DNA of 35,526 nucleotides from Microbispora sp. ZYX-F-249 (lineage in GTDB: Bacteria > Actinomycetota > Actinomycetes > Streptosporangiales > Streptosporangiaceae), in assembly GCF_039649665.1 (NCBI RefSeq), contig NZ_JBDJAW010000060.1, positions 1 to 35,526 of the forward strand, given 5' to 3'. Both the position numbers and the translations under genes were made by a program. The notes below the pieces were generated by a model. That model searched no databases, was not told the origin of the DNA, and was given only the letters and a program-made list of their open reading frames with translations. The stretch's first letter is position 1, and each line of letters starts with the position of its first letter. Shown in pieces: positions 1-8,833 of this stretch.

Positions 1-417
1 GCCGGGGTCGATTCCCCGCGTCTGGCCCGGGACCTGGCCACGCTGGTCGGGCAGCATGACGTTCCGGTCAGGAGCCTGTCCTACGGCGAGCGCCACGCCG
101 GGGAGCAGATCAGCCTGCGCCGCCAGGACATCCTCGAGCCCGCCGCGATCCGCGCGCTCGAACCGGGCACCGCGCTGCTGCTGGCCACCGGCGTCCGGCC
201 GGCGCTGCTGAAGCTGCGCCCCTGGTACGCCGGCCCCCACGCCCAGGACATCGCCGCGGCCCGCGACCGGGCCGTCGCCCGCATCACCGTGGGAGCGGCA
301 CGGCACACCGAGACGGGTGCCGCTGCGGCACGCGGCCGCGGTGCGAATCGGCGACATCCGTACCCGGAGTTGAGTGGAGCGGGGGAGGCCTACGACGGCG
401 GGGAGGACAGGCGGTGA
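1..417 (+). CDS. TraG/VirD4-type conjugative coupling protein, C-terminal end (5' truncated by window)
   Basis: The open frame enters from the left edge in frame 1 and stops at TGA 415-417, giving 138 residues. The stretch RRQDILEPAAIRALEPGTAL, followed by LLLATGVRPALLKLRPWY, matches the C-terminal part of actinobacterial TraG/TraD (TraM-recognition region, after the ATPase core), where it precedes a variable tail. Known role of the family: a hexameric, membrane-anchored ATPase that couples the relaxosome to the type IV secretion channel during conjugation. The Walker motifs lie outside the window. The stop overlaps the GTG of the next gene by 4 bases (GTGA), so the two are probably translationally coupled. 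The tail after residue about 95 is low complexity (Ala/Arg/Gly). Confidence 0.75.
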   Translation, partial: AGVDSPRLARDLATLVGQHDVPVRSLSYGERHAGEQISLRRQDILEPAAIRALEPGTALLLATGVRPALLKLRPWYAGPHAQDIAAARDRAVARITVGAARHTETGAAAARGRGANRRHPYPELSGAGEAYDGGEDRR

Positions 418-824
418 GCACCGAGCCGGAGCCCGAGGAGTCGCCCGGTGAGGAGCCGCAGCCGGTGTTCGCCACGCTGGAGGACTGGGTGAGCGAACGG
501 TTCCTGCCGATGTACCGGCGCACGCTGGGCGGGGAGTTCCGCTGGTGCGCCGAGTGGTGGCGCCACGCGGAGGCGATCTCGCGCCTGACGACGCTGTGGC
601 ACCTGTGGGAGACGCTGCGGCTCAAGCCCGGCACCGGGATGGCCGAGTGGTACGGCCATCTCGACCATCACCTGCCGATCCTGCTCGGCGCGCGCGGCCC
701 GTTCTACCAGTGCACCGAGACCGAGCATCTGGAACCGCACCAGGCCCGGGCCGTACCGGCGCCGTCGTGGTGGTGGACGGGCCTGGCAGCCCCGAGCGTG
801 TCCGGCGCGCCCCTCGACGCCTGA
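414..824 (+). CDS. DUF4913 domain protein
   Basis: 136 residues from a GTG that overlaps the preceding TraG stop by 4 bases. After an acidic N-terminus (about residues 1-20) comes the compact, Trp-rich DUF4913 core: FATLEDWVSERFLPMYRR, then WCAEWWRHAEAISRLTTLW, then GMAEWYGHLDHHLP. The length and the position directly behind TraG are usual for this family in actinobacterial conjugative plasmids and ICEs. Its function is unknown; the context suggests an accessory role in conjugation. The last 25 residues (Pro/Ala/Trp) look unstructured. Confidence 0.8.
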   Translation: MSTEPEPEESPGEEPQPVFATLEDWVSERFLPMYRRTLGGEFRWCAEWWRHAEAISRLTTLWHLWETLRLKPGTGMAEWYGHLDHHLPILLGARGPFYQCTETEHLEPHQARAVPAPSWWWTGLAAPSVSGAPLDA

Positions 825-922
825 TGTGCACATCTGCGCCTCATCCACAGAACCCCGTTCGGCCCCGCCTGCAGCAGCGGCAGGCGCGAGCATCGATCCC
901 CCGCCGGAAGAAAGGACGTGTT

Positions 923-1324
923 TTGATCTCCGTCACCGACGCTTACGGCGCCCTGCGCGAGCGGCGCGACGCCGACCACGGCGCCTCCGTCGCCTCCGTC
1001 GCCTCGGTCACTGCGGCGGTCGACGCGTTCACCGCACTCGCCCTCGGCATGAACGCCGGGGAACACCAGGGCCCGCCGGAGCTGTATGCCACCTTCGCCC
1101 TCGCCCAGCAGGAGGCACTCGAGGGCATGGCCGCGCTCGACACCCAGCTCGGCGAGGTCGACGCCTCCGGCGCCGTACCCGACCTGGACGAAGCCGCCAG
1201 GCTCGGCGGCCTGCTGTGCGAGGTGCTCGTGGCCCACGCGGAACACGGCGTCGACCCCATCCGGCGGCTTGCCGTGCTCAACGCCGCCGCCCACGCCGGG
1301 CGGATCCGGGACCTGCTCGCGTGA
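923..1324 (+). CDS. hypothetical protein, helical, conjugation-module neighbour
   Basis: 133 residues. I chose the TTG at 923 because AAAGGA (911-916) lies 6 bases upstream and because the protein then begins ISVTDAYGALRERRDA; no ATG or GTG in this frame is better placed. It is Ala/Leu-rich and predicted mostly alpha-helical, with no signal peptide, membrane segment or recognised motif. A short Ser-Val-Ala repeat (ASVASVASV) lies near residue 22. Its TGA overlaps the ATG of the next gene (TGATG), so the two are co-translated. The 98-base gap to DUF4913 is short enough for one transcript from TraG. I do not recognise the family. Confidence 0.65.
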   Translation: MISVTDAYGALRERRDADHGASVASVASVTAAVDAFTALALGMNAGEHQGPPELYATFALAQQEALEGMAALDTQLGEVDASGAVPDLDEAARLGGLLCEVLVAHAEHGVDPIRRLAVLNAAAHAGRIRDLLA

Positions 1325-2823
1325 TGGACACCACCTTCGGAGATCTCCTGGACGGCGCCTGGACGCACCTGGGGGGCGCCACCATGCACGCCCACCCGCA
1401 ACTGCCCGGCGACATCACCGCGGCGGCCAAAGACGCCTGCCGTTCGCTGACCGCCAGACTCGCGCGCTGCGTCGAGGACTTCACCCGCGCGGACGGCATC
1501 GCGCAGCCCATCCACGAGGCGTCCCGGCTGCTGACCCGCCTCGGGCCCACCTCGGCGGCGGCAGCCGCCCATCCGCTCGCGCTGCACCTGCGCGCGGCGT
1601 CGGCCAGCTGGGGCGCCGCCGGCGACATGCTGGCCACGCACTTCACCCGGCGCGGGGATGCCCCCCGGTCCGATTGGGCCGCCGTCATCAGCGACGAGCA
1701 GGTCCGCGACGGCCTGCTGAGCGAGGTCGCCGACCATGCGCTCGCCCTGGTGGCCTTAATGGACCGCTCGGGCCTGACCCGCGACCTGGACACGCAGACC
1801 GCCTGCTCGCTGCTGCGCTCGTCCGCGCTCCGTTGCGCCTTCCGGACGGGAGATGGCGCCTCATTGCGTGCGGTGCCGCTCAACGAGCTCCCGTGGCCGC
1901 CGCAACCGGTCCCACAACAGGCCCAAACTCCGCAGGAGCTTTCTACCGGCATCGTCGCCGGCAGCGACGCCCTCCGCGCGCTCTGCCATCGGCCCCAGGA
2001 GTTCAGCCCACGACAGTGGCAGCGCACCGCCCTGGCCGCGTCGATCATCACCGACATCGCGGGCAAGGTGCTCACCCAGCTCACCCGCCGCTGCTACGAA
2101 CTCAACCCCGACCGTCACCAAGGGCTCGGCAAGGCGTTGCAGCAGGCGACCGACGCCGTCCAGCGGGCCAACACCGAGTGGAAGGGCGTGCGCCAGGCCT
2201 GGCATGGACAGGTTGCGGCGGGCCCGATGTCCGGATCGGTCCGCGAGGAACACCTGGATCAGTTGACCGTGCGCCTCGGCCGGCTGCTGTACGACAACCC
2301 GACGTGGACCCCGGCCAGGCGAGACACCGCACCGCTCAAAGCGCCCGCGCTGATCGCCCCCGGCACCGCCGACATGGTCCCGACCGCCCGGGCGGTCCTG
2401 CACGCCTTCGAAGGGCTGACCATCGTGGCCGAACGGGACCGACTGGACGTACGGCGAGCACTTCGCGCCGACACCGGCCAGCCCGGCAGGGACCAGCTGC
2501 TGACCGCCTATGAGCGGCTCGGCAGCCCGAAGGTCAGGGGATCGCGAGCGCTCAGCGAGGCGATCCTGCTGGCCGCCCCGGCCGAGCTGCGCGATGAGCT
2601 GTGGCAGGACATCCGCATCCTGGAGCTGCGCCGCAGCGGAACGCTCGATGGCAGCACCTCCGCCCGGGAGGCGACACTACGCCGACTCAAGGCGTTGACC
2701 ACCGGCGCCGACGGGTACGGCTCCCGCCTCGACCTGTCCGCTGTATCGAGGCTGGAGGCGGCGGCGGTTCCCTCACCCACCCCTATGCCGCCCCCGCGGC
2801 GCTACGGAGGTCTATCCCGGTAG
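1324..2823 (+). CDS. hypothetical 499-aa protein behind conjugation genes
   Basis: The frame is open much further upstream, but the ATG at 1324 overlaps the previous gene's stop (GTGATGG), which makes it the likely start and gives MDTTFGDLLDGAWTHLGGAT. The 499 residues are almost wholly predicted helical, with no membrane segment, nucleotide-binding loop or signal peptide. The Ala- and Leu-rich N-terminal half and the Arg-rich C-terminal third (LRDELWQDIRILELRRSG) resemble large unannotated helical proteins that follow TraG/DUF4913 in actinobacterial ICEs, but I cannot name a domain. It is the last gene of the run; the 287 bases after it hold no gene I can support. Confidence 0.7.
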   Translation: MDTTFGDLLDGAWTHLGGATMHAHPQLPGDITAAAKDACRSLTARLARCVEDFTRADGIAQPIHEASRLLTRLGPTSAAAAAHPLALHLRAASASWGAAGDMLATHFTRRGDAPRSDWAAVISDEQVRDGLLSEVADHALALVALMDRSGLTRDLDTQTACSLLRSSALRCAFRTGDGASLRAVPLNELPWPPQPVPQQAQTPQELSTGIVAGSDALRALCHRPQEFSPRQWQRTALAASIITDIAGKVLTQLTRRCYELNPDRHQGLGKALQQATDAVQRANTEWKGVRQAWHGQVAAGPMSGSVREEHLDQLTVRLGRLLYDNPTWTPARRDTAPLKAPALIAPGTADMVPTARAVLHAFEGLTIVAERDRLDVRRALRADTGQPGRDQLLTAYERLGSPKVRGSRALSEAILLAAPAELRDELWQDIRILELRRSGTLDGSTSAREATLRRLKALTTGADGYGSRLDLSAVSRLEAAAVPSPTPMPPPRRYGGLSR

Positions 2824-3110
2824 GCCACCGACACTGGAGCCGGTGAAGCGCGCCGTCCACGGCGGCCTGCGGCGCAGGCCGTACCAGATAGCCACTTCCT
2901 GACCGGCCGTGCCAAACGACGCCAGCGCTACTCGTCGACCTCGCTACCTCAGCGCTGAGTCACAGCGACCACGACCAGGAGTCGCCAATGTCGGCCGGGG
3001 GTGAGGCTGAGCATGTGAAGTTCATGATTCGCGGAATGAGGACGGAAGCCGCCCGGGACGGGCAGCAGCCTGGCGGCCTGGGCTGTCCCGCACACGCAGG
3101 CTAGAGCCGC

Positions 3111-3949
3111 TCACTGTGACCGACGACGGCGGAGCAGGAGTCCGGCGCAGGCGGCGAAAGTGATCACAAGGCCGGTGAGCACGTACATCCGCCCGTCCGG
3201 CCCGGCCTCGCCCCCACCTCCGGTCGCAGCCCCACCCGCCGGGGTCGCGTCCACATCCCCGGCCGCCGGGATCTCCTCCTCAAGGTCAGCATCGTCCGAT
3301 GGGGAAGCCGTCACCGTGGTCGTGAGGGTCCGGGTCGGCTTCGGGCTCGTGGTGGCCGCGTCCGGAGTGGGAGAGGTGCTCGCCTGACTGCCCTGGGCGA
3401 CGGTCAGGGTGTAGGTGGCAAGGGCGGCCGCGTTCCGCACCTCGCACTCAATCACCGGCGAAGTGGGCGAGGATCCAATGTTGATGGCGGCCGGTCGCAC
3501 CGACGCTTCGCCCGCCCTGGACGAGGTCGTCTTCATGCTGACTGCGGTCTGCGGCAGCGGGATGGTTGTCCGGCGGTGATGCTAAGGGGCTCGCTCACGC
3601 CGGTGGCGGATGTCACGCCCTCGATCCCGGTCAGGGCCGTGTATGCGTACAACTTGACGCCGGCGGGCAGTCCGGCGGCCGGCGCCCGCAGTTCGCTGCC
3701 GGTGACATACGTTCCGCGCCAGCCGATGGACATTTGCTGCCCTGCGGTGGCGTTGTCGGGCATGGTCAGCTCGACGTTGATTTGGACGTTCTGCGTCTCG
3801 GCCGTCTCATCGGTGCGGCACTCGTACTCCACGACCTCGGAGACCGCGCGCAGGCCACGGTCGCTGCTGGGCAGTGCGGCGTGAGCCGGCTGCCACATCA
3901 GCGTCAGGCAGCTCGCGACGACGACTGAGACCACGGCAGGGATACGCAA
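3111..3949 (-). pseudogene. secreted, C-terminally anchored surface protein split by one frameshift
   Basis: Two minus-strand frames form one protein. The upstream part (3949 to 3533) has a signal peptide ending AHA|ALPSSDRG, then a beta-rich domain starting VVEYECRTDETAETQNVQIN, like the secreted DUF6801-type domains of actinomycetes (family call tentative). It would end in SRCRRPQSA. The downstream part (3536 to 3111) starts in mid-domain, continues with IECEVRNAAALATYTLTV, then a Ser/Thr/Pro linker, a membrane helix (MYVLTGLVITFAACAGLLL) and an Arg-rich tail: a classic wall/membrane anchor. Shifting one base near 3560 joins GQP to IPLPQTAVSMKTTSS in one frame. The stop and the internal ATG overlap (ATGA), so re-initiation producing two peptides is an alternative, but the second would lack a signal peptide. 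Confidence 0.6.
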
Positions 3950-4355
3950 CGCCGACTCCTGGTGTGACGTAGGGGCCTACAGGAGACGTGGCATGGGAAA
4001 GATTGGTTGTCAGCCGTTCACCTCCGGATAGATCTCCTCCAGTTCATCCCGCCGCTGAGCTGACATCGCGACCGCGGCCGGCGCTGACCCTCCCGAGCTC
4101 GGCGCGATTCTCCCCGGCCGGGGGACAGTCTTCCGGGCCGAGGACGCGCTGGTCACCGCGGCCGTGGCCCGCGCAGCGGTCACGCCTCGATCAAGCCGGT
4201 CACAGGGCGAGCAACGCCCCGGCATGAGTCTCGGCGGTGCGGACATCGCGTGGGCGGAGCCTGTCCCATAAGGCAGGCCGGCACCCCCGTATGAAAGTAC
4301 GGCGCGAACGCGGTCGTCCGTCTGCTGATATCAATCGAGGAAAGGAATAAGGGAG
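3950..4355. other. intergenic stretch with possible gene remnants
   Basis: About 400 bases between divergent genes. A minus frame ends MSAQRRDELEEIYPEVNG (stop near 4018), whose MSAQRR-ELE-I-P pattern recalls the tails of plasmid helicase-associated proteins, but it is cut short. A plus frame (about 4059-4271) is GC-rich at third positions and reads ELGAILPGRGTVFRAEDALV without a usable start. I take both as debris and annotate no gene. GAGGAAAGGAA (4337-4346) is the ribosome-binding site of the next gene. Confidence 0.4.
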
Positions 4356-5071
4356 ATGGTCGGTCGGCGGATGGTTGTCCTGGCAGCGCTGGTCGCGGCT
4401 TCGCTCCTCGCGGGGGCGTCGGGAGCCTCGGCAGGCGTGGAGTCGTGGAAAGCGCGGCTCATCAACGGCAACGGCTCAGTCGAGATCAGCGCGGACCGCA
4501 AGGACATCATGGTCTGCGACCTGGAGGCCGACAAGGATTTCGTGGGTGCCGAGTACGAGACGACGTACGGCAGAACCATCAACATCCAGGCGGGCCCGGG
4601 CCGGCGGTGCGTCAGCGACTCGGTCTTCTTCGGCCGCATCCGTTCGGTGATGCTGTGCCACGGCCCCGACGTCAATCCCAAGGGAGGCTCTTTCAGGTGG
4701 TGCGATGAACGCACCACCTTCTGACGCCGCTGCACTGCGACAGCCGTACCGCCCACGGTCGCGCTGACGTTCTGTATGGGGGAGGGCGCCGAGCGGGGAT
4801 GGTCCTTGTCCTTGCCGGCGAGGAGCACCAGTGCGAGGGCGGTCATCGCGGCGACGGAGGCGAGCGCGAACCAATTTCCCGGGAGCAGAACCTGTCCCTC
4901 CTCCCGGGCTGCGACCACGGTAGGCATGACCCGCCACACTGCCCCGAGAATCATGCCGCCGGCCTGGCGCCGGTTGTCCAGGAGCCCGGCCAGTATCGTC
5001 ATGAGCACGGTGCCGACGGCTATCCCCACAACCGTCCAGTCGGAGTGGGCCCGGCTCGGGTCGTCGAACAT
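4331..5071 (-). CDS. possible membrane protein (C-terminal half doubtful)
   Basis: The first about 110 residues look like a real membrane protein: a helix VVGIAVGTVLMTILAGLL, a middle stretch GGMILGAVWRVMPTVV, and a second clear helix NWFALASVAAMTALALVLLAG followed by charged GKDKDHPRS. From about 4725 downward the frame is antisense to the secreted-protein gene and loses protein-like character (Ser/Arg/Thr-rich). The original 3' end was therefore probably lost and the frame reads on by chance. No convincing Shine-Dalgarno precedes the ATG. The family is not recognised. Treat residues beyond about 115 as unsupported. Confidence 0.35.
   Translation of the reverse strand: MFDDPSRAHSDWTVVGIAVGTVLMTILAGLLDNRRQAGGMILGAVWRVMPTVVAAREEGQVLLPGNWFALASVAAMTALALVLLAGKDKDHPRSAPSPIQNVSATVGGTAVAVQRRQKVVRSSHHLKEPPLGLTSGPWHSITERMRPKKTESLTHRRPGPAWMLMVLPYVVSYSAPTKSLSASRSQTMMSLRSALISTEPLPLMSRAFHDSTPAEAPDAPARSEAATSAARTTIRRPTISLIPFLD
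4356..4724 (+). CDS. small secreted four-cysteine protein
   Basis: 122 residues. The ATG at 4356 has a strong site (GAGGAAAGGAA) 9 bases upstream; an in-frame ATG at 4371 is the alternative. An Arg-Arg N-terminus and a hydrophobic core (MVVLAALVAASLLAG) end at a probable Ala-x-Ala cleavage site (ASGASAG). The mature part of about 95 residues has four cysteines (IMVCDLEAD, RRCVSDS, VMLCHG, RWCDERTTF), which suggests two disulfides outside the cell. I know of no named family. It is monocistronic. The minus-strand frame 4331-5071 runs antisense across the whole gene, so only one of the two can be real in the overlap; signal peptide and SD favour this one. Confidence 0.65.
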   Translation: MVGRRMVVLAALVAASLLAGASGASAGVESWKARLINGNGSVEISADRKDIMVCDLEADKDFVGAEYETTYGRTINIQAGPGRRCVSDSVFFGRIRSVMLCHGPDVNPKGGSFRWCDERTTF

Positions 5072-5246
5072 GAAGCAGCAGGGGGCATGGTCCCGGCCCC
5101 CTAAGGTGGGCCAGGGATTACCGGCAGCCCGGTTCCGGTGACGGGTGACGATGGCTTCGTTGGGACCGTGGAGCCCTCACCGACCTGGGACAGCCCACTC
5201 TCGGCCTTTACACAGACCATCGCATCGGCCAATCTGCTCGGCCAGC

Positions 5247-7130
5247 TTAGTTGGTCCGGGTGTTCGGAAGATGATCTCCGAGGTAGCCGACGTAGATCTT
5301 GCCGGTCACGCCGCCCGAGTCGTCGTGGAAGTACATCCGCGGTGCCGGGTAGCCCACGGCGCGCAGCTTGACGTGGGCCTCCATGACGATCTTCCCGCTG
5401 GGATGGACCTCGGCCGGGACGGGGAAGGTGCGCGGCTGGGTGAACTTGGCGCTGTGGGTGACCGACGCCGACTCGCGCATGGCGAGCATCCCGGGCGGGA
5501 TCACGCGCCGGCCGCCGGAGCCGTCCGCGCACCAGTCGTAGAAGCCGCCGGCGAACTCGCCGGAGGAGCGTGCGCGAGCGAAGTCGTCCAGAGCGAGCAG
5601 CGCGTCCCACGCCTTGGCCGCCCACGTACGGCTGAGCACCGGGTCGGCGTGGTCGAGCCGGACCGCGGCGGCGTCGGTCTGGCCGATGACGAGGTGGGCC
5701 AGCCGGGATCGGGCCTCGACCAGGGTCTCGGCGAGGCTCGCGGGCGTGAAGGGCTCGCCGGGCGTCGCGATGCCGTAGACGGGATGACCCGACTCGGCGA
5801 GGGTACGCTCCAGCCACCGGACCCGTTCCTCCAGCACGCGGGCGGCGGTGACAGCCTCGGCGTACTCCTCCCGCAGCAACTCGTGCGCGACGCGCAGGTC
5901 GTCCTCGCTCCCGGCGGGTGCGGCGGGGACGATCAGTTCGCGCAGCCCGGCCAGGTGCAGGCCCAGGGTGCGGACCTCACGCAGCACGTCACGGCTGGTG
6001 TCGGCACCCGCGGCCAGGCCGAGCGCGGTGTCGAGCTCCTGGCGCATGGCCTTGACGACCATCTCGGCCACCCGGTGCGCGACATCGGGGTCCGGCGCCT
6101 CCCCGGCCACGGCGACCGGTTCGGGCTCGGCAGCGGGAACCGGTTCGGGCTCGGCCCCGACGGACGGCGCCGAAGGGGGCGTGGGGGGTACCGAGGATGC
6201 CGGGCGGACGGTCAGCGCCATCATCTTCCGCCGCAGCTCCTCCCGCGTGGGATCGACGGGCGCGGGAGGCGGCGTCATCGCCTCGTCCAGTGCCGCGACC
6301 TCCGCACGGCCCGCCAGCACCCGCAGCACGACGGGCAGGGACCGGCGGACCTCGGGAGGCGGATCGGCGGCGGACGCACGGGCGATCACGCCGTCGGCGA
6401 TTGTCTCGAGCGCGCCCTCCTCCCGTAACTTTGCGGGTCGCATCGGCGGATGCCGGTAGGGGCTGCGCTCGGTGGCCGGGTCGAAGGGGGCGGCGTAGGT
6501 GCGGATCGCCCCGCCGTACACGCCCAGTTCGTCCCCTATCAATCGGTTGAAGAGGTTCTCGGTACGCCTGTCCGCGAGCCTGACGACCACTCCCGCCCCG
6601 GCCGTCGCCTCCGCCAGCCATTCCGCCCGGGCGATGTTCTCATCGCCGTGACCGGGCGACACCACCACCACGGGAACCCGGCGCCGGGGCTCGGTCAGCA
6701 CACGCAGGAAGCGGGGCACCTCGTCCTCCCCCAGCACCTCCGCGCGGTCCACCAGATGGATCCCGCCGTCGGTGATGCGCGCGGTGCGCAGGTAGGCGGG
6801 GACGAAGCCGGGGGCCCGGGCGTTCCGGCGCGCGTCTCCCTCCTGTTCGACCGTGACCTGGACCCAGCCGGGAGCGCCGTCGAGGAAGACCGTCCGGGTG
6901 CGCAGCCGTCCGCCGTCCAGCGGTTCGTCGAGGATGTAACGTCCGCACCGGTCGCGCCGCTCCATCACCAGGCGCGAGCCCGCGTGTTCGTGCTCGACCC
7001 GCGGTCTACCGGCGTCCAATGGCGGGAAGCCCTTCGTGCCCACCCATGCGGAGAAGACCCGGTGCAACCGCACCCAGATCGGCCGGCCGGGATCCCGCAG
7101 AACCGCCTGGTAGAGCTGCGTCGGTGCCAC
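5247..7130 (-). CDS. large cytoplasmic protein of unknown function next to a dead DNA methylase
   Basis: 627 residues from a GTG at 7130 (AAGGA seven bases upstream; protein starts VAPTQLYQAVLRDPGRPIWV). The frame is open to 7286, but that extension is Cys/Pro-rich and lacks an SD. About residues 1-330 look like an alpha/beta region, including a buried strand VPVVVVSPGHGD and an alternating pattern ending FNRLIGDELGVYGGAIRTY. Residues about 365-415 are a Pro/Glu/Val linker. A helical, coiled-coil-like part (LREVRTLGLHLAGLRELIV; ARVLEERVRWLERTLAESG) follows. The last about 150 residues form a conserved-looking domain with PAPRMYFHDDSGGVTGKIYV near the end. No membrane segment and no Walker motif. 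It is divergent from, and close to, a fragmented N-6 DNA methylase, so a defence-related role is possible. Function unknown. Confidence 0.7.
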   Translation of the reverse strand: MAPTQLYQAVLRDPGRPIWVRLHRVFSAWVGTKGFPPLDAGRPRVEHEHAGSRLVMERRDRCGRYILDEPLDGGRLRTRTVFLDGAPGWVQVTVEQEGDARRNARAPGFVPAYLRTARITDGGIHLVDRAEVLGEDEVPRFLRVLTEPRRRVPVVVVSPGHGDENIARAEWLAEATAGAGVVVRLADRRTENLFNRLIGDELGVYGGAIRTYAAPFDPATERSPYRHPPMRPAKLREEGALETIADGVIARASAADPPPEVRRSLPVVLRVLAGRAEVAALDEAMTPPPAPVDPTREELRRKMMALTVRPASSVPPTPPSAPSVGAEPEPVPAAEPEPVAVAGEAPDPDVAHRVAEMVVKAMRQELDTALGLAAGADTSRDVLREVRTLGLHLAGLRELIVPAAPAGSEDDLRVAHELLREEYAEAVTAARVLEERVRWLERTLAESGHPVYGIATPGEPFTPASLAETLVEARSRLAHLVIGQTDAAAVRLDHADPVLSRTWAAKAWDALLALDDFARARSSGEFAGGFYDWCADGSGGRRVIPPGMLAMRESASVTHSAKFTQPRTFPVPAEVHPSGKIVMEAHVKLRAVGYPAPRMYFHDDSGGVTGKIYVGYLGDHLPNTRTN

Positions 7131-7384
7131 GAGTTGATCCTTCCGCTTGGAGGCCTCGGGGAGGGGAAGGGCTCCGTTCGGGGCGATGGGGGTCGCTTCC
7201 GGACATGGCAGCCTAACAAAGACAAGAGAACGAGTCGCGCCGGTCGAGGGGGCCTGGCAGAGGCTGCAGGCCAGCACCGACGACATCCGGCTGGGCGACG
7301 CCGTCGCCTACGCGGGACCGCTACTGCTGTCCGTCCGGGACGATCCGGACAGCGGGCGCAACACGGCACTGTCTGTCCCATGTG

Positions 7385-8230
7385 AGACCCGGCGGCCTGG
7401 TAGTCATCATGATGCCGGGCACCGCGGCCGCCAGAGCCCCGGCAGGCGGATCCGGGGCAACCCGCTGCGCGGGGGCGCTGCGGGCGGTCATCACGCTTTC
7501 TCCGGGAACCGCTCCCGCCTCCGGCGGCGCGCCCGGATCATGACCACCGGCCATCGGGTGGTGTCGCCGGAGCAGCCCGGCTCGGCGGGGTACGTGGCCG
7601 TGCGGGAGCGGAGCGAGGCGCTGCTGCGCGGCCTCAGCGCCGGGCTGCCCAAGCTGGTGGCCGGCGGACGCGGGGAACTGACGATGACGACGCTCGGCGA
7701 ACTCGCCCGCGCGGGCGTGGTGGCGATCATGCAGGGCCCGCTCAAGATGCCCGACGAGGGCGACCTGCCGATGCTCACCGCCCAGGACCTGCTGTTCGGC
7801 CGGGGGCCCAGCGGCCGTACGGGCGACGTGGCGGGTCAGGTGCGCGTCGAGGCCGGGGACGTGGTCGCGCCGCTCATCGCGGGAAGCGGCCCGGTCCGGC
7901 GCGGTGCTGGGCGCCCGGCTCCTGCTCATCCGGGCCGATCCCGAGCGGCTCGACCCGCGCTTCCTCGCCGGATGCCTGCGCGCGGCCGGCGGCACCTCGA
8001 CCAGGCTCGGCTCCTCGATGCGGTTCGATCCCCGCCGGGCGCAGCTACCCCGGCTCGCCGTTGAGGAGCAGCGCAGGTACGGCGAGGCGTTCCGCGGGCT
8101 GCTCGAGTTCGAGGACGCGATGAGGGCCGCGCGGGAGATGAGCGAGAGCCTGGTCGCAGCCGGCTTCGACGGCCTGTTCGACGGCACCCTGCGACTCGAT
8201 CACCTGACAGTCCCGCGGAGGCGCGGGTGA
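7385..8230 (+). pseudogene. N-6 adenine DNA methylase, C-terminal remnant with frameshifts
   Basis: Three consecutive frames carry pieces of the C-terminal third of an actinobacterial N-6 DNA methylase. 7385-7543 reads RPGGLVVIMMPGTAAA, then GALRAVITLSPGTAP: the strand-loop region after the catalytic core. About 7558-7890 reads LTMTTLGELARAGVVAIMQG, like a specificity-type domain. 7903-8230 reads LLLIRADPERLDPRFLAGCL, then FDPRRAQLPRLAVEEQRRYG and a helical tail. One inserted G near 7897 explains the last shift. The S-adenosylmethionine motif and the catalytic NPPF/DPPY motif are absent. 7231-7384 also looks coding (EGAWQRLQASTDDIRLGDAV) but I cannot place it. The gene is dead. Confidence 0.7.
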
Positions 8231-8429
8231 CCCTCCGCCGTGTGAGAGGCCTTGACCGGCGCTCAGTGGCAAATTGGCGCCGTGCTTTGCTTGGCACGGG
8301 CGTTGCCAAGGCGTAAGAGGCCCTGGTAACCGCACTCGTAGAGATGTAGCTACCAGGGTCACCCCACATGGCGGCCGGAAAGTGACCGCCGAGCACCCGC
8401 CCGCATCCTCCCGACGGGGACGAAGATAC

Positions 8430-8708
8430 TCAGAGCAGCATCACCTTGTGGACGTCGCCGCTCTTCTTCTCGACGACCTGAAGCTCGTTACCCTGAGCTA
8501 CCTGGTCTTCGACGAACTGCCAGATTTTGATGGCCCGCCGTACGGCGTCCGTGATGGACAGCCCCTTTTTCTCCGCCAAGGTCTTGAGTATCTCCATCGG
8601 CTCGATTCCGAGGTTGATGGACAGTCGTACGAAGCGACTGGAAACACTCTTGCCGCTCGCCTCGTCGTCCTGCTTGCGGGAGGCGTTGACCTCCTCTGCT
8701 TTGTTCAT
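8430..8708 (-). CDS. ribbon-helix-helix (CopG/Arc-type) DNA-binding protein
   Basis: 92 residues. The start was set at MNKAEEVNAS because GGAAGTG sits upstream; the frame extends further but without protein-like sequence. A charged N-terminus of about 30 residues leads into the RHH fold: strand SSRFVRLSINLG, helix MEILKTLAEKKGL, turn SIT, helix DAVRRAIKIWQFVEDQVAQ, ending LQVVEKKSGDVHKVMLL. Such proteins act as dimers that bind short inverted repeats. It is divergent from the two-TM gene at 9101 and the shared 390-bp spacer holds ATCAT/ATGAT repeats, so it may control both genes. Base composition here is less GC-rich than in the neighbours, which suggests later arrival. Confidence 0.8.
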   Translation of the reverse strand: MNKAEEVNASRKQDDEASGKSVSSRFVRLSINLGIEPMEILKTLAEKKGLSITDAVRRAIKIWQFVEDQVAQGNELQVVEKKSGDVHKVMLL

Positions 8709-8818
8709 CCGATCACTTCCAGTCCTCAGGGATGTTGTTCCATCAGTGGGCTCGCCGACCACGCGCTGACCGAGTCCAGTAGATCCCATGATCATCTTGC
8801 TCGTCAACATCATATCCA

Positions 8819-8833
8819 CATGATTGCATCATG
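8819..8833. promoter_or_regulatory. candidate RHH operator (CATGAT-TGC-ATCATG)
   Basis: A perfect 6-bp inverted repeat with a 3-bp spacer in the divergent spacer 8709-9100. Its upstream flank ATCCACATGAT is nearly repeated at 8970-8980 (ATCCACATCAT), where ATCAT and ATGAT again face each other across TACTGT. A minus-strand promoter TTGACG-18-TCTACT lies between this site and the RHH gene, and TATGAT (8985-8990) is a possible -10 for the plus-strand gene. Function is inferred from position and symmetry. Confidence 0.4.

Noticed and set aside
7155..7175. Single GGGGAAG near 7160 as a further SARP site
   Set aside because: Only one heptamer, no 11-bp partner and no -10 at the right distance.
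7131..7286. N-terminal extension of the 627-aa protein
   Set aside because: The GTG at 7130 has a well placed AAGGA; the extension is Cys/Pro-rich and overlaps the divergent promoter region.
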